DNA of 64,000 nt, taken from assembly GCF_024529955.1 (NCBI RefSeq), contig NZ_AP024854.1, forward strand, positions 2,542,001 to 2,606,000. Reading direction: 5' to 3'. Positions 52,930 to 62,919 of this stretch are shown here, piece after piece (the first letter of the stretch is position 1; each line of letters starts with the position of its first letter). The notes beneath the pieces were generated by a model. That model did no database searches. It was not told where the DNA came from and worked only from the letters and a program-made list of their open reading frames with translations. Made by a program: the position numbers and the translations under genes. The stretch comes from Photobacterium toruni (lineage in GTDB: Bacteria; Pseudomonadota; Gammaproteobacteria; Enterobacterales; Vibrionaceae).

Positions 52930-53783
52930 CAGTAACCTTCTGCATCGAGTTTAGGTTTAAATTGATCACCACTAATACGATGCACACTGGTGATGATATG
53001 CCCATCTTTAGTCAGTTCTAAATAACGCCACCCTGGATTATTATGATCTAAAGCAAAATCATCAGAATCAGGCATAAATTGAATGCAGGTTGATGGTGTC
53101 GCTAGTACACGTACACCATGATAAATACGATCTAAATCTTGATGAATATGACCACATAATATCGCTTTCACTTGCGGATAGCGATCAATCACATTCCATA
53201 GTCCACTATTATTATGCAATTTATGTTGATCCAACCATGCACTGCCTGCTTCAAGTGGATGATGATGCAATAAAATTAATGCATGTCGATCTGGATAACG
53301 AGCAAGAGCTGCATCTAATAGTACCAACTGCGCCGCATTTAACTCACCATGCGGTACTCCTTGCACTTGGCTATCGAGTAAAATCATTTGCCAATGCTCA
53401 CCGACTAATACCTGTTGTTGGGGCTTAATTTGCTCACTAGGTAAAATGGATTGCATCGTTGGCTGAAAATCATGATTCCCTGGTAACCAAAAGCATGGCT
53501 GTGACCAGCGTGAAATGCCATCAGCAAAACGTTGATAAGAGTAAGGGGTGTGATCTTGAGAAATATCACCTGTAGCAACGATGGCGTCAAAATGACGCGC
53601 AGCAATATCTACCCCTGCAAGCACGGCATGAAAACTGTCTTTGGTTGCCACGCCAAGCAAAGAGCCTGAGCCATTGGCAAACAAATGGGTGTCGGTAATT
53701 TGCAGAAGAACCACACTTTCGGGGTTGGTCTGCGGCAGCGAATAGGTCTGCAAAACGTCAAAAACCTTGTCTATTCTGAGCAA
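52929..53783 (-). CDS. cpdA: 3',5'-cyclic AMP phosphodiesterase
   Basis: A 284-residue class III cAMP phosphodiesterase of the calcineurin fold. The metal motifs are ITDTHLF, GDISQD, PGNHD and CGHIHQD. It lowers cAMP and so affects CRP-controlled genes, which in Vibrionaceae include chitin and biofilm functions. It lies in the nudF-yqiB-cpdA-yqiA-parE block seen in E. coli. Confidence 0.95.
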   Translation of the reverse strand: MLRIDKVFDVLQTYSLPQTNPESVVLLQITDTHLFANGSGSLLGVATKDSFHAVLAGVDIAARHFDAIVATGDISQDHTPYSYQRFADGISRWSQPCFWLPGNHDFQPTMQSILPSEQIKPQQQVLVGEHWQMILLDSQVQGVPHGELNAAQLVLLDAALARYPDRHALILLHHHPLEAGSAWLDQHKLHNNSGLWNVIDRYPQVKAILCGHIHQDLDRIYHGVRVLATPSTCIQFMPDSDDFALDHNNPGWRYLELTKDGHIITSVHRISGDQFKPKLDAEGY

Positions 53784-53793
53784 TTAAGTTCAA

Positions 53794-54222
53794 TTAACAA
53801 ACGGATTGTTTACTAAGCCCATGGCGTAAACAATGCTTCAACCAGTCACCTAAGAAAAGGTTGACTTGATGTTTCTCATTTTTTTGATGCATACGCAAGT
53901 TAGGATAATCATATATTGGCTTGAGTCGAGAAATCTGCTGTGCAGCACACACTTCTGCTACCTTAGCATCATGATATAACCGCACAGTTAATAGTGGCGC
54001 TAGATAATCAGCCACCGCCTCACTTTTAACTAAACCTAATGTTACCACTGTGGTGTAACGTGTTGTTTCAATAATTTCTAACTGATATACATCATCACAC
54101 ACGAGGTATACGTGTCTATCTCCAACAGCATCACTGCGAGGCAATAATGGCAGGAGTTTAGCGTAATTAGTTTCATACAAGCGCATTAGACTTGTCAAAT
54201 CAACAGTATACCTTTTATTCAA
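53794..54222 (-). CDS. yqiB: DUF1249 family protein YqiB
   Basis: A 142-residue DUF1249 protein, recognised by RYTVDLTSLMRLYETNYAKL at the N-terminus and IYDYPNLRMHQKNEK near residue 110. Its function is unknown. It always appears between nudF and cpdA in this block, which suggests a linked but unidentified role. Confidence 0.92.
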   Translation of the reverse strand: MNKRYTVDLTSLMRLYETNYAKLLPLLPRSDAVGDRHVYLVCDDVYQLEIIETTRYTTVVTLGLVKSEAVADYLAPLLTVRLYHDAKVAEVCAAQQISRLKPIYDYPNLRMHQKNEKHQVNLFLGDWLKHCLRHGLSKQSVC

Positions 54223-54254
54223 ATCATTCCCCTAGGATTATAAGATAATTTATT

Positions 54255-54890
54255 TTATGCCTGTCGCAAACGTTGATGATGTAATTGCAACCATTGTAAT
54301 GCGATAATTGTGGCTGCATTTTCAATTTTACCAGATTCTAGCCATTGATAAGCCTGATTTCTGGAAACAACATGCACACGAATATCTTCAGATTCACTGG
54401 TAACCCCGTGAATCCCTTGCGCCAAACTGCTATCTACTTCACTAATAAAGATTTCAAGTATTTCAGAACAACCACCTGAACTGGATAAGTAACGAGATAT
54501 TTTTTCTGTTTTACCGAGTACTAATCCTGATTCTTCTGTTGCTTCTCGACGTACTACTTGCTCTGCTGACTCATTATCATGATCAAGCATACCCGCAACA
54601 ATTTCTAACTGCCATGGCTGACACTCAGCGGCCATTGCACCAACACGGAACTGCTCAATCAATACCACTTGATCACGCACAGAGTCATACGGCAATACCG
54701 CCGCTGCATGACCACGTTCAAACAATTCACGTTCAAATTCGCCACTCCAACCACCAGCAAATAATTTATGTCGTAAGCGGTATTTAACCATTTTAAAAAA
54801 ACCGTCATACACCGTTTGTGTTGATAATACGTCAACATCTTGGCGATTAAATGTCTGTTGCACAGATGAACAATCTAATACTTTATTCAT
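54255..54890 (-). CDS. nudF: ADP-ribose pyrophosphatase
   Basis: A 211-residue Nudix hydrolase that splits ADP-ribose to AMP and ribose-5-phosphate. The Nudix box is AGMLDHDNESAEQ followed by VVRREATEESG. It has six residues between the first Gly and Glu, one more than the usual five. YLSSSGGCSE, after the box, is typical of this family. It is the first gene of the minus-strand block and is divergent from tolC. Confidence 0.93.
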   Translation of the reverse strand: MNKVLDCSSVQQTFNRQDVDVLSTQTVYDGFFKMVKYRLRHKLFAGGWSGEFERELFERGHAAAVLPYDSVRDQVVLIEQFRVGAMAAECQPWQLEIVAGMLDHDNESAEQVVRREATEESGLVLGKTEKISRYLSSSGGCSEILEIFISEVDSSLAQGIHGVTSESEDIRVHVVSRNQAYQWLESGKIENAATIIALQWLQLHHQRLRQA

Positions 54891-54980
54891 ATTGCTTTTC
54901 CTTTGCGAATAAATATCTATTAAATATCAATCAACCCTCATCAATATTGTATCAAAATTAACTTATATTCCTTTCACTCA

Positions 54981-55010
54981 TACTAAAAGTGTAATATTCC
55001 ACTTTTAGTA
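54981..55010. promoter_or_regulatory. Perfect inverted repeat upstream of tolC
   Basis: TACTAAAAGTG and CACTTTTAGTA form an 11-bp perfect repeat with an 8-base centre in the nudF-tolC spacer. It could be an operator or a hairpin; there is no T-run. Confidence 0.45.
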
Positions 55011-55038
55011 TTTAAACAATTAAATATCGTGTATTTTT

Positions 55039-55069
55039 TTGACACGCTGTTTATTAAATCGATTACAAT
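55039..55069 (+). promoter_or_regulatory. Possible tolC promoter
   Basis: A perfect TTGACA is followed after 19 bases by TACAAT, about 143 bases before the tolC ATG. TATAAT at 55075-55080 is an alternative -10 that lacks a good -35. Confidence 0.4.
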
Positions 55070-55211
55070 AAGTTTATAATTGAGTGTTAAAATACAATCG
55101 TTAAGTAAAATTACGTAATGATCAGTTTCAAGCAAGCCTGCTTCAGGTAAAATAACGCTTGCACTATTTACACTCATCCATTTTTTGTCAGCAAGACCAG
55201 GAAAGGCATCC

Positions 55212-56510
55212 ATGAAAAAATTGCTTCCAATCATTATTAGCCTTGCAATTGGCTCGATTAGTCAATCAGCATCGGCTGACGATCTCGCTCAGATTTATCA
55301 GCAAGCCAAGCAAAATGATCCACAACTTCTAAAAGCCGCGGCCGATAAAGATGCAGCTTTTGAAGCAATCAATTCTTCTCGTAGTACGCTTTTACCTCAA
55401 ATTAACCTTTCTGCGGGCTACAATACTTATTACCTTGATGCCAAAAATAGCAAAGATAACGGTTTTAATGCCGGTGTTTCATTAAGCCAATCACTCTATA
55501 ATCGCGCTAGCTGGGTCGGCCTTGATATTGCCGAAAAATCAGCGCGTCAAAGTGATGCCGCTTATGCTGTTACTCAACAAGGGCTTATTTTACGCGTTTC
55601 TACTGCTTATTTTGACGTTCTAAAAGCACAAGATGACTTAAAATTTGGTGAGGCAGAAAAAGCAGCGGTTGGTCGTCAATTAGAGCAAATGAAACAACGC
55701 TTTGAAGTTGGCCTATCTGCTATTACCGATGTTTATGATGCACAAGCACAATACGACACGGTATTAGCGTCAATTATTGTTAAAAAAAATACTCTCGCTA
55801 ATAGTTATGAAGAATTACGTGAAATTACCGGTCATGCTTATTCATCACTAGACCCATTAAATACCGTAAGTTTCTCGGCGAGTAAACCAAAACAAGCGGC
55901 TGATCATCTTGTTAAAGATGCTGAAACAGAAAACTTAACTTTATTAACATCGCGTATCGGTCAAGATATTGCGCGTGATAATATTTCATTAGCAAATTCA
56001 GGACACCTACCAACATTGTCATTTGAATCTGGTTATCAATATGATGATACCAACAGCCAAATGAAGCCGGATCAAGGTAATCTAACTGCGGGTATTAAAA
56101 TTGACCTGCCAGTATACAGCGGCGGTAATACCACCTCTCAAGTAAAACAAGCTCAATATAAATACGTATCAGCGAGTGAGAATCTGGAAGCACAATACCG
56201 TTCGGTTGTAAAAAATGTACGTAACTACTACAACAATATTAATGCAACGATTGGTTCAATCAATGCATATAAACAATCTGTTGTTTCTGCAAAATCAGCA
56301 TTAGAAGCAACTGAAGCTGGTTTTGATGTAGGTACACGTACTATTGTTGATGTATTAAACTCAACCCGCAGCCTATATTCAGCTAACAGTGAACTTGCTA
56401 ACGCACGTTATGATTATATCCTTGCGCGATTACAGCTAAAGCAAGCGGTAGGTACACTTAGCGAACAAGATGTGTTAGATATTAATTCTGGTTTAATTCA
56501 AACTAAATAA
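55212..56510 (+). CDS. tolC: Outer-membrane efflux channel TolC
   Basis: A 432-residue TolC. A signal peptide (KKLLPIIISLAIGSISQSAS, cleaved near residue 22) is followed by DDLAQIYQQAKQNDP. Two repeated halves of the outer-membrane efflux family are visible. TolC trimers span the outer membrane and periplasm and work with RND, ABC and MFS pumps. I chose the ATG at 55212 because the signal peptide begins there and AGGAAAGG precedes it. Confidence 0.96.
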   Translation: MKKLLPIIISLAIGSISQSASADDLAQIYQQAKQNDPQLLKAAADKDAAFEAINSSRSTLLPQINLSAGYNTYYLDAKNSKDNGFNAGVSLSQSLYNRASWVGLDIAEKSARQSDAAYAVTQQGLILRVSTAYFDVLKAQDDLKFGEAEKAAVGRQLEQMKQRFEVGLSAITDVYDAQAQYDTVLASIIVKKNTLANSYEELREITGHAYSSLDPLNTVSFSASKPKQAADHLVKDAETENLTLLTSRIGQDIARDNISLANSGHLPTLSFESGYQYDDTNSQMKPDQGNLTAGIKIDLPVYSGGNTTSQVKQAQYKYVSASENLEAQYRSVVKNVRNYYNNINATIGSINAYKQSVVSAKSALEATEAGFDVGTRTIVDVLNSTRSLYSANSELANARYDYILARLQLKQAVGTLSEQDVLDINSGLIQTK

Positions 56511-56526
56511 GCCATTAATATCAATA

Positions 56527-56555
56527 TAAAAAAAGCGCCTAACGGCGCTTTTTTT
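56527..56555. terminator. Bidirectional terminator
   Basis: AAAAAAAGCGCC and GGCGCTTTTTTT pair between the convergent tolC and hldE genes. Confidence 0.93.
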
Positions 56556-56572
56556 GTTCGATAACCCTAACG

Positions 56573-58003
56573 TTAACCACGTCCACCACGAATAGCTTCA
56601 ATAATTTTAGAGGTTGAACAACCATCTTCAAAATTAAGTACTAATACTTGACCACCCGCCGCAATCACTTCTTGGCCACCCGCAATTTGTTCAGGAGTGT
56701 AATCACCACCTTTAACTAAAATGCTTGGTAATACTTCACTGATTAATCGTTGTGGTGTCTCTTCGGTAAACGGTACCACCCAATCCACAGCGCCTAAACC
56801 AGCTAATACCGCCATACGACGATCTTCTGGATTCACTGGACGCCCTGGACCTTTTAAGCCTTTAACGGAATCATCAGAGTTTACCGCCACAATTAAGCGA
56901 TCACCCAATTTTGCCGCTTCTGTTAAGTAGGCTACATGACCCGCATGCAAAATATCAAAACAACCGTTGGTCATAACGACAGTTTCACCACGCGCACGCG
57001 CAGATTTAACCGCTTCAACTAACATTGACTCAGAAATAACCCCAAAACCACTGTCTTGACTACCATGAATAGCTTCGGTTAATTCGATTGTCGATAACGT
57101 TGATGTACCTAACTTCGCCACCACCACACCCGCAGCCGCATTCGCGAGCTTACAAGAGTCAGATAACGATTTACCGGCTGCCAATGATGCTGCCAATACT
57201 GAAATAACCGTATCGCCAGCCCCCGTGACATCATAAACTTCTTGCGCAAGAGTTGGCATGTGTAACGGCTCACAGCCTTTTTCAAGTAAGGTCATGCCAT
57301 GTTCTGAACGAGTAACCAGCAAGGCTTCAAAATCAAATTGTTCGATCAGTGCCATGCCTTTTTCAACTAATTCTTGTTCTGAATTCACGCAACCAACAAC
57401 AGCTTTAAATTCAGATAAATTAGGTGTCAGTAATGTCGCACCACGGTAGCGTTCAAAGTCAGTTCCTTTAGGATCGACTAACACAGGTAAGTTTGCTGTA
57501 CGAGCCAATTGAATCATCGCCTGCACATGAACTAACGCACCTTTAGCATAATCAGACAAAATAACCGCTTTCGCATTCGCTAGCGCAGGTTGCATTCGTT
57601 CAAGGATTGGGGCTGAATCGATATTTTGAAAACCTTCTTCAAAATCTAATCGAATCAACTGTTGGCCACGGCTCATCACCCGTAATTTAGTGATCGTTGG
57701 ATATTGTGCAAGTGCAACGAAATCACTACAAATATTTAATGAGGTTAACTTTTCCGTTAACGCACGCGCTGCTTCATCTACACCAGTTAGGCCGATCAAT
57801 TTGGCATTGCCACCTAACGCAGCAATATTCATTGCTACGTTTGCCGCACCACCAGGGCGCTCTTCAATCTGATCAACCTTAACCACTGGCACTGGTGCTT
57901 CTGGTGAAATACGTTCAGTGGGACCCGTCCAGTAGCGATCTAACATTACATCGCCAACAATCAATACCTCTGCTTGGTTATAATCAGGCAGCGTCAGTTT
58001 CAT
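56573..58003 (-). CDS. hldE: Bifunctional heptose kinase/adenylyltransferase
   Basis: A 476-residue HldE for ADP-heptose synthesis, needed for the lipopolysaccharide core. The N-terminal ribokinase-like domain (about 1-320) contains GGAANVA and DVTGAGDT. The C-terminal nucleotidyltransferase domain contains [12 protein letters not shown]. It follows glnE after about 70 bases, as in E. coli. Confidence 0.96.
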   Translation of the reverse strand: MKLTLPDYNQAEVLIVGDVMLDRYWTGPTERISPEAPVPVVKVDQIEERPGGAANVAMNIAALGGNAKLIGLTGVDEAARALTEKLTSLNICSDFVALAQYPTITKLRVMSRGQQLIRLDFEEGFQNIDSAPILERMQPALANAKAVILSDYAKGALVHVQAMIQLARTANLPVLVDPKGTDFERYRGATLLTPNLSEFKAVVGCVNSEQELVEKGMALIEQFDFEALLVTRSEHGMTLLEKGCEPLHMPTLAQEVYDVTGAGDTVISVLAASLAAGKSLSDSCKLANAAAGVVVAKLGTSTLSTIELTEAIHGSQDSGFGVISESMLVEAVKSARARGETVVMTNGCFDILHAGHVAYLTEAAKLGDRLIVAVNSDDSVKGLKGPGRPVNPEDRRMAVLAGLGAVDWVVPFTEETPQRLISEVLPSILVKGGDYTPEQIAGGQEVIAAGGQVLVLNFEDGCSTSKIIEAIRGGRG

Positions 58004-58074
58004 TTCTTTCTCCGGAAATATGGCAACGTTCGAATACTAGCATAAACTAAAATCAAGGGGCATCGAGATCACAC

Positions 58075-60963
58075 CTAAACCTGAGAAGGTTCAAGCCACT
58101 GCTGCCATACCTGTTCTACTGTCTGTCTCATTTCAATAAATTGTTGCTGATCAACATAAGCGGGTAAGCCTAATAAGCTCAATCGATGAATGGCATTACG
58201 CATATCACAATAAGCTTGCTGTAATTTAGCAGCTGTCGTGTCATCGATAATGCCATAATTAGCCATCGACTCAAAAATACGTACATTATCAGACCAACGC
58301 GTTAAAGCTGGCTGCTGATGAGCATAAGCCAATACCAAATATTGCGCTAAAAATTCAATATCGGTAATGCCACCTTGGTCTTGTTTAAGGCCGAACATTC
58401 CTACTCTTTTCTTACCAAGATGCGCACGCATTTTATGGCGCATTGCTACCACATCATTGGCTAATTGCGCCGAATCACGTACTGCGGTTAACACCTGCTG
58501 ACGAACATCGGTAAATGCGGCTTGTAATTGTGCATCGCCATACACCATTCGTGCGCGAACAAGAGCTTGATGTTCCCACGTCCATGCTTGCTGTTGCTGG
58601 TATTCACCAAAGGCACTAATTGTTGTTACTAACAACCCAGAGGCACCAGAAGGTCGCAAACGCATATCAACCTCATACAATACTCCCGACGCGGTTCTGG
58701 TTGAAAATAAATGAATGATCCGCTGTGCTAAACGTAAATAAAATTGCCGTCCATCAATTTCTTTGCTACCAGTGGTATAGACATTATCAGGGCAATCATG
58801 CACAAACACTAAATCAAGATCAGAGCCATACCCCAACTCCCAACCACCAACTTTGCCATAACCAATCACGGCAAAGCCTTTAGTTTCACGCTCTAATAAA
58901 TGGCTTGGTTCACCATATTTAGCCGCAATTTGTAGCCATGCTTGATTAACCACCGCCGCAATAATTGCTTCTGCTAGATAAGTTAAGTGATCACTTACTT
59001 TCATTATAGGTAGTACACCAGCAATATCCGCCGCAGCAATCCGTAATAACTGAGTTTGCTTAAACTGGCGAATCGCCTCCATTTGTTGTTCCATATCTTC
59101 TTCAGGAATACGCGCTAAATATTCACGCAACTCATCTTGATAGCTGGTCAGTTTTGTTGGTTGATACAAATGCTGAGGATCAAGTAATTCATCAAGTAGC
59201 AATGGATATAACGCCAATTGTTCAGCCACCATCGGACTAGCAGCACATAACCGAATCAGTTGTTTAAGCGCAACAGGGTGTTCTGTTAATAGTTCAAGAT
59301 AGGTAGTACGTGTCGCAATACGAATGATCAATTTCGTTAATCGCGGCAACAGTTGAACTGCATCCTCTCGCATTACTACCTGCGCCAAAATTTCAGGCAT
59401 TAAAGTAGCCAATGCTTCACGTCCACGCGGGCCTAAAGTACGTTTCGATAATTCATGCTTAAAAGACGCTAAGTTCTGTGCTTGCAACGCTTGTTGTGGT
59501 GCATCAAGCTCAGCCAAAATAGTGAGTAATACATCTTCATTAGTCACCATTGCCCACATTTCATGGTATTGCGTCGCAACATCTTGTTGATTATCCTGCT
59601 CATCATGGCCAATGATATCATCAAAAATAGCGTGAATAGCTGCCATATGCTGTTCTGTTGTTGCCACCAGTGCAGTCCAATCTGGCGCCATCATGGCACA
59701 AGCTAATCGTGCTTGATCAAGGGGCTTATCTGGCAAAGTTTGGGTTTGCTTATCATCAATCGCTTGCAAAAGGTTTTCTAAACGTCGCAAATGACAATAC
59801 CCTACCGTTAAAGTATCAACATCAGCAGACGGTAATAAAGCCAACGCTTTAATTGCAGCTAACGTCGGTAATAATCCTCGCCCACGTAAACTCGGTTCAC
59901 GACCACCACGAATTAATTGAAAAGATTGCGCGATAAATTCAACCTCTCGAATACCGCCCGCCCCCAATTTAATATTATTAGTAAGACCACGACGTCGCAC
60001 TTCGCTACCAATCATTGCTTTCATACGCCGCAATGATTGAATAGCACTAAAATCGATATAACGTCGAAACACAAATGGCCGTAGCATTTGGCGTAAGCCT
60101 TGATATTGCGTAAAACTTTCTTTACCCATAACCCGTGCTTTGATCATCGCATAACGTTCCCAATCACGACCTTGTTCTTGGTAATAATCTTCCAATGCAG
60201 CATAACTCATCACTAAGGGTCCACTGTCACCAAAAGGACGCAATCGCATATCTACGCGATAACAAAAGCCATCAAACGTGATTTGATCTAACGCTTTAAT
60301 CAACCGTTGACCTAAGCGGGTAAAAAACTGCGCATTCGCTAGACTACGACGACCGCCGACCGTTTCTCCGTTTTCGGGGTAGGTAAAAATCAGATCGATA
60401 TCTGACGAGAAATTAAGCTCGCCACCACCCAATTTCCCCATACCTAAAATCAGCATTGGTTGCGGCTCACCTTGGTCATTCATTGGTGTTCCCCACTCAG
60501 TGCAGCACTGTTGATAAAGCCAATGATACGCTTCCATGATCAAGGCTTCTGCTAACTGCGACAAGTTAGCGAGGCTGTGCTGTAAAGGTGCGCGATGACT
60601 AAAATCTCGCCATGCGATTAACGTCATATAACGACGTCTAAAATGACGTAAGTTGCGCATTAAACCTATTTCATCGGTTACTTGTGCAAGTTGTTGGTTT
60701 AATAACTGACGATAATCAATATCACCACAATGTTGATATTGGTCTGGTAGCCATGCTAATAGTGCTGAATCTTGTACTAAAGAAGCACTAATAAAATCAC
60801 TTAACCCTAGCATGGTATGTAATTCTTGCTTGGCTTCACCTTGCCATAATGCCAATAGTTGTGGGTGCTTATTCGCTAATTTATCCCACGCTAAGTCTGC
60901 GGCAGCAACGACATCGCCATAATGATCAATGAGTGGATAAGGTTGTGATTTTTCGGTCGCCAT
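58075..60963 (-). CDS. glnE: Glutamine synthetase adenylyltransferase/adenylyl-removing enzyme
   Basis: A 962-residue GlnE that adds or removes AMP on glutamine synthetase according to PII and glutamine. There are two nucleotidyltransferase domains. The N-terminal one has [18 protein letters not shown], the de-adenylating site. The C-terminal one has [19 protein letters not shown] chose the ATG at 60963, preceded by AAGGGA; an ATG six codons upstream is possible. Confidence 0.95.
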   Translation of the reverse strand: MATEKSQPYPLIDHYGDVVAAADLAWDKLANKHPQLLALWQGEAKQELHTMLGLSDFISASLVQDSALLAWLPDQYQHCGDIDYRQLLNQQLAQVTDEIGLMRNLRHFRRRYMTLIAWRDFSHRAPLQHSLANLSQLAEALIMEAYHWLYQQCCTEWGTPMNDQGEPQPMLILGMGKLGGGELNFSSDIDLIFTYPENGETVGGRRSLANAQFFTRLGQRLIKALDQITFDGFCYRVDMRLRPFGDSGPLVMSYAALEDYYQEQGRDWERYAMIKARVMGKESFTQYQGLRQMLRPFVFRRYIDFSAIQSLRRMKAMIGSEVRRRGLTNNIKLGAGGIREVEFIAQSFQLIRGGREPSLRGRGLLPTLAAIKALALLPSADVDTLTVGYCHLRRLENLLQAIDDKQTQTLPDKPLDQARLACAMMAPDWTALVATTEQHMAAIHAIFDDIIGHDEQDNQQDVATQYHEMWAMVTNEDVLLTILAELDAPQQALQAQNLASFKHELSKRTLGPRGREALATLMPEILAQVVMREDAVQLLPRLTKLIIRIATRTTYLELLTEHPVALKQLIRLCAASPMVAEQLALYPLLLDELLDPQHLYQPTKLTSYQDELREYLARIPEEDMEQQMEAIRQFKQTQLLRIAAADIAGVLPIMKVSDHLTYLAEAIIAAVVNQAWLQIAAKYGEPSHLLERETKGFAVIGYGKVGGWELGYGSDLDLVFVHDCPDNVYTTGSKEIDGRQFYLRLAQRIIHLFSTRTASGVLYEVDMRLRPSGASGLLVTTISAFGEYQQQQAWTWEHQALVRARMVYGDAQLQAAFTDVRQQVLTAVRDSAQLANDVVAMRHKMRAHLGKKRVGMFGLKQDQGGITDIEFLAQYLVLAYAHQQPALTRWSDNVRIFESMANYGIIDDTTAAKLQQAYCDMRNAIHRLSLLGLPAYVDQQQFIEMRQTVEQVWQQWLEPSQV

Positions 60964-61014
60964 GTGCTGTCCCTTGAACAAGTAACTCGATAAAGAACTC
61001 TAATTTAGCATATA

Positions 61015-61042
61015 AAAACGCCCATCAACGGATGGGCGTTAT
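61015..61042 (-). terminator. Terminator of the chemoreceptor gene
   Basis: AACGCCCATC and GATGGGCGTT pair on the minus strand and are followed by TTTTA. Confidence 0.88.
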
Positions 61043-61074
61043 AATTTTATTTCATTCAATATGCAGCCTTTAAT

Positions 61075-62667
61075 TTACACTTTAAATGTATCTATTTTCG
61101 TTTCTAAATCACTGGCTTGATGCTGCATTGCTATTGATGTTTGCGCAAGCTCAGTAACAACACCAACCGATCCATCAACCAATTCTCGTACATTTGTTAG
61201 GTTAATATTCATTTCATCAGCCACCGCACTTTGCTGTTCAGCAGCTGCTGCAATATGAAAATTCATATCATTGATACCCTGAATTTGATCAACAATTTTA
61301 TTTAACTCACCACCAGCACTCGTGACGAGATCAACCCCTTCACCCGCTTCAAGTACACTGCGTTCCATTAAATTAACCGCTTGCTGAGCACTTTGCTGTA
61401 ATTGAGCAATCATATCTTGAATTTCAACCGTTGCCGTCTGAGTGCGCTGTGCAAGGTTACGTACTTCATCAGCCACGACAGCAAACCCTCGTCCAGCATC
61501 TCCTGCTCGCGCAGCTTCTATCGCCGCATTGAGTGCCAATAAATTGGTTTGTTCAGAAATACTTTGAATCGTTACAATCACCGAGCTTATTTTATCGACA
61601 CGTGTTTCAACTTGATTAACGGCTGCTGCCGATTGAGTAATATCATTAGATAGTTGATTAATCGTCACCATCGTACGACTCACAAATTGTTGTCCTGTTG
61701 CTGCTTGCTCTGCAGTATTTGAAGTCGCATTAGACGCATCACGCGCATGACCAGCAACGGTTTGGACTGTTGATGTCATCTCAGCCATAGCCGAAGCTAG
61801 TTGGTCAATTTCAGAAAATTCTTCTTGCGATGATTCTTTGGTTTGCTCCATCATTAATGACATCATTTCAGCTGATTGTGACAGCGTATTGGCAGCCTGT
61901 CGCTGAGCAATAAATACCGCTTTAAACTGACAACGACTTTGCTCAAGCTCACGGCTTAATTCACCAAATTCATCACGACACACCATTGCTATTGGCTGTG
62001 ATAAATCATTATTAGCAAATGCCTGAATACTTTGTTTTAAACTTCCAATTTGACGTAACATAATCCTCGATGCGAGCAATAGCGCCACCACAAAAATCGC
62101 CACCATTAATGATGTTTGCCACACAATCTGCACTAAGTACTGTTGATAATAACCTGCAGCTAATGCATTTGATTGGTAACTAATAACAGCTAACTGTAAT
62201 GCTGGAAGTTTAACTATATAGCCATAGCCATCATGATCTTGTCGCATAAATGCTTGATTATTTAGCATCGGATCATGCAAAAGTTGACTCAACGTTTGTC
62301 CGTTATTTAGCGGTACATTTAATTTAATCTCTTGATTTAGTTTAGATTCGTTGAGCATATTGTCATTTTTATAATCAATAACATACACTCCATGAACACT
62401 CATTGTCGCAGATAATTTGGAAGTAACTAAAGCTGAAGATTGAGTATCAGTTGCAATTAAGCTCGTAAGTATTTGAGCATTTGACTGCGCTAATAGATGA
62501 ACGTTGTTTTGCTGAGTCGCAATAACAGATTGGTAAAATAACTCGGCATCCCATAACTGTTTGCCAATTAATAACAACGAACTAAACACCATCAGTAAAA
62601 TAAGTTTAGGTCTTAATTTAAGATTTGTTAACCACTTTTCCCAAGGTTTAAACTCTAGCGTTGCCAT
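61075..62667 (-). CDS. Methyl-accepting chemotaxis protein
   Basis: A 530-residue chemoreceptor. One membrane helix near residues 20-38 is followed by a short periplasmic sensor domain (about 40-170). A second helix (about 175-200), a HAMP linker and the signalling domain follow. The signalling tip is QTNLLALNAAIEAARAG. The ligand is unknown. It sits between ygiF and glnE, which are adjacent in E. coli, and has its own terminator, so it is probably an insertion peculiar to this lineage. Confidence 0.95.
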   Translation of the reverse strand: MATLEFKPWEKWLTNLKLRPKLILLMVFSSLLLIGKQLWDAELFYQSVIATQQNNVHLLAQSNAQILTSLIATDTQSSALVTSKLSATMSVHGVYVIDYKNDNMLNESKLNQEIKLNVPLNNGQTLSQLLHDPMLNNQAFMRQDHDGYGYIVKLPALQLAVISYQSNALAAGYYQQYLVQIVWQTSLMVAIFVVALLLASRIMLRQIGSLKQSIQAFANNDLSQPIAMVCRDEFGELSRELEQSRCQFKAVFIAQRQAANTLSQSAEMMSLMMEQTKESSQEEFSEIDQLASAMAEMTSTVQTVAGHARDASNATSNTAEQAATGQQFVSRTMVTINQLSNDITQSAAAVNQVETRVDKISSVIVTIQSISEQTNLLALNAAIEAARAGDAGRGFAVVADEVRNLAQRTQTATVEIQDMIAQLQQSAQQAVNLMERSVLEAGEGVDLVTSAGGELNKIVDQIQGINDMNFHIAAAAEQQSAVADEMNINLTNVRELVDGSVGVVTELAQTSIAMQHQASDLETKIDTFKV

Positions 62668-62867
62668 TTATTATCTCCGTATCGCTAACGTTTATACCAT
62701 TCACATTGATAGTGATGATCTTATTCGTAAGCCAGTAATGTCATCAATAAGCACCATTGCCCTATTCTCTTCATTGCTTATCGACATTAACGAATAAATA
62801 TTTAGCCACCGCTCAAAAAGATACCTTAAAACATGATCTACACCACATATCATTGCCGTAAATACAA

Positions 62868-62894
62868 CAACGCCCCGCATAAAGCGAGGCGTTG
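62868..62894 (-). terminator. Terminator of ygiF
   Basis: CAACGCCTCGC and GCGGGGCGTTG pair with one mismatch on the minus strand, after the ygiF stop. The remaining spacer (62668-62867) presumably holds the chemoreceptor promoter. Confidence 0.78.
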
Positions 62895-62919
62895 ATATTA
62901 AAGACTAACTCATTACGTA

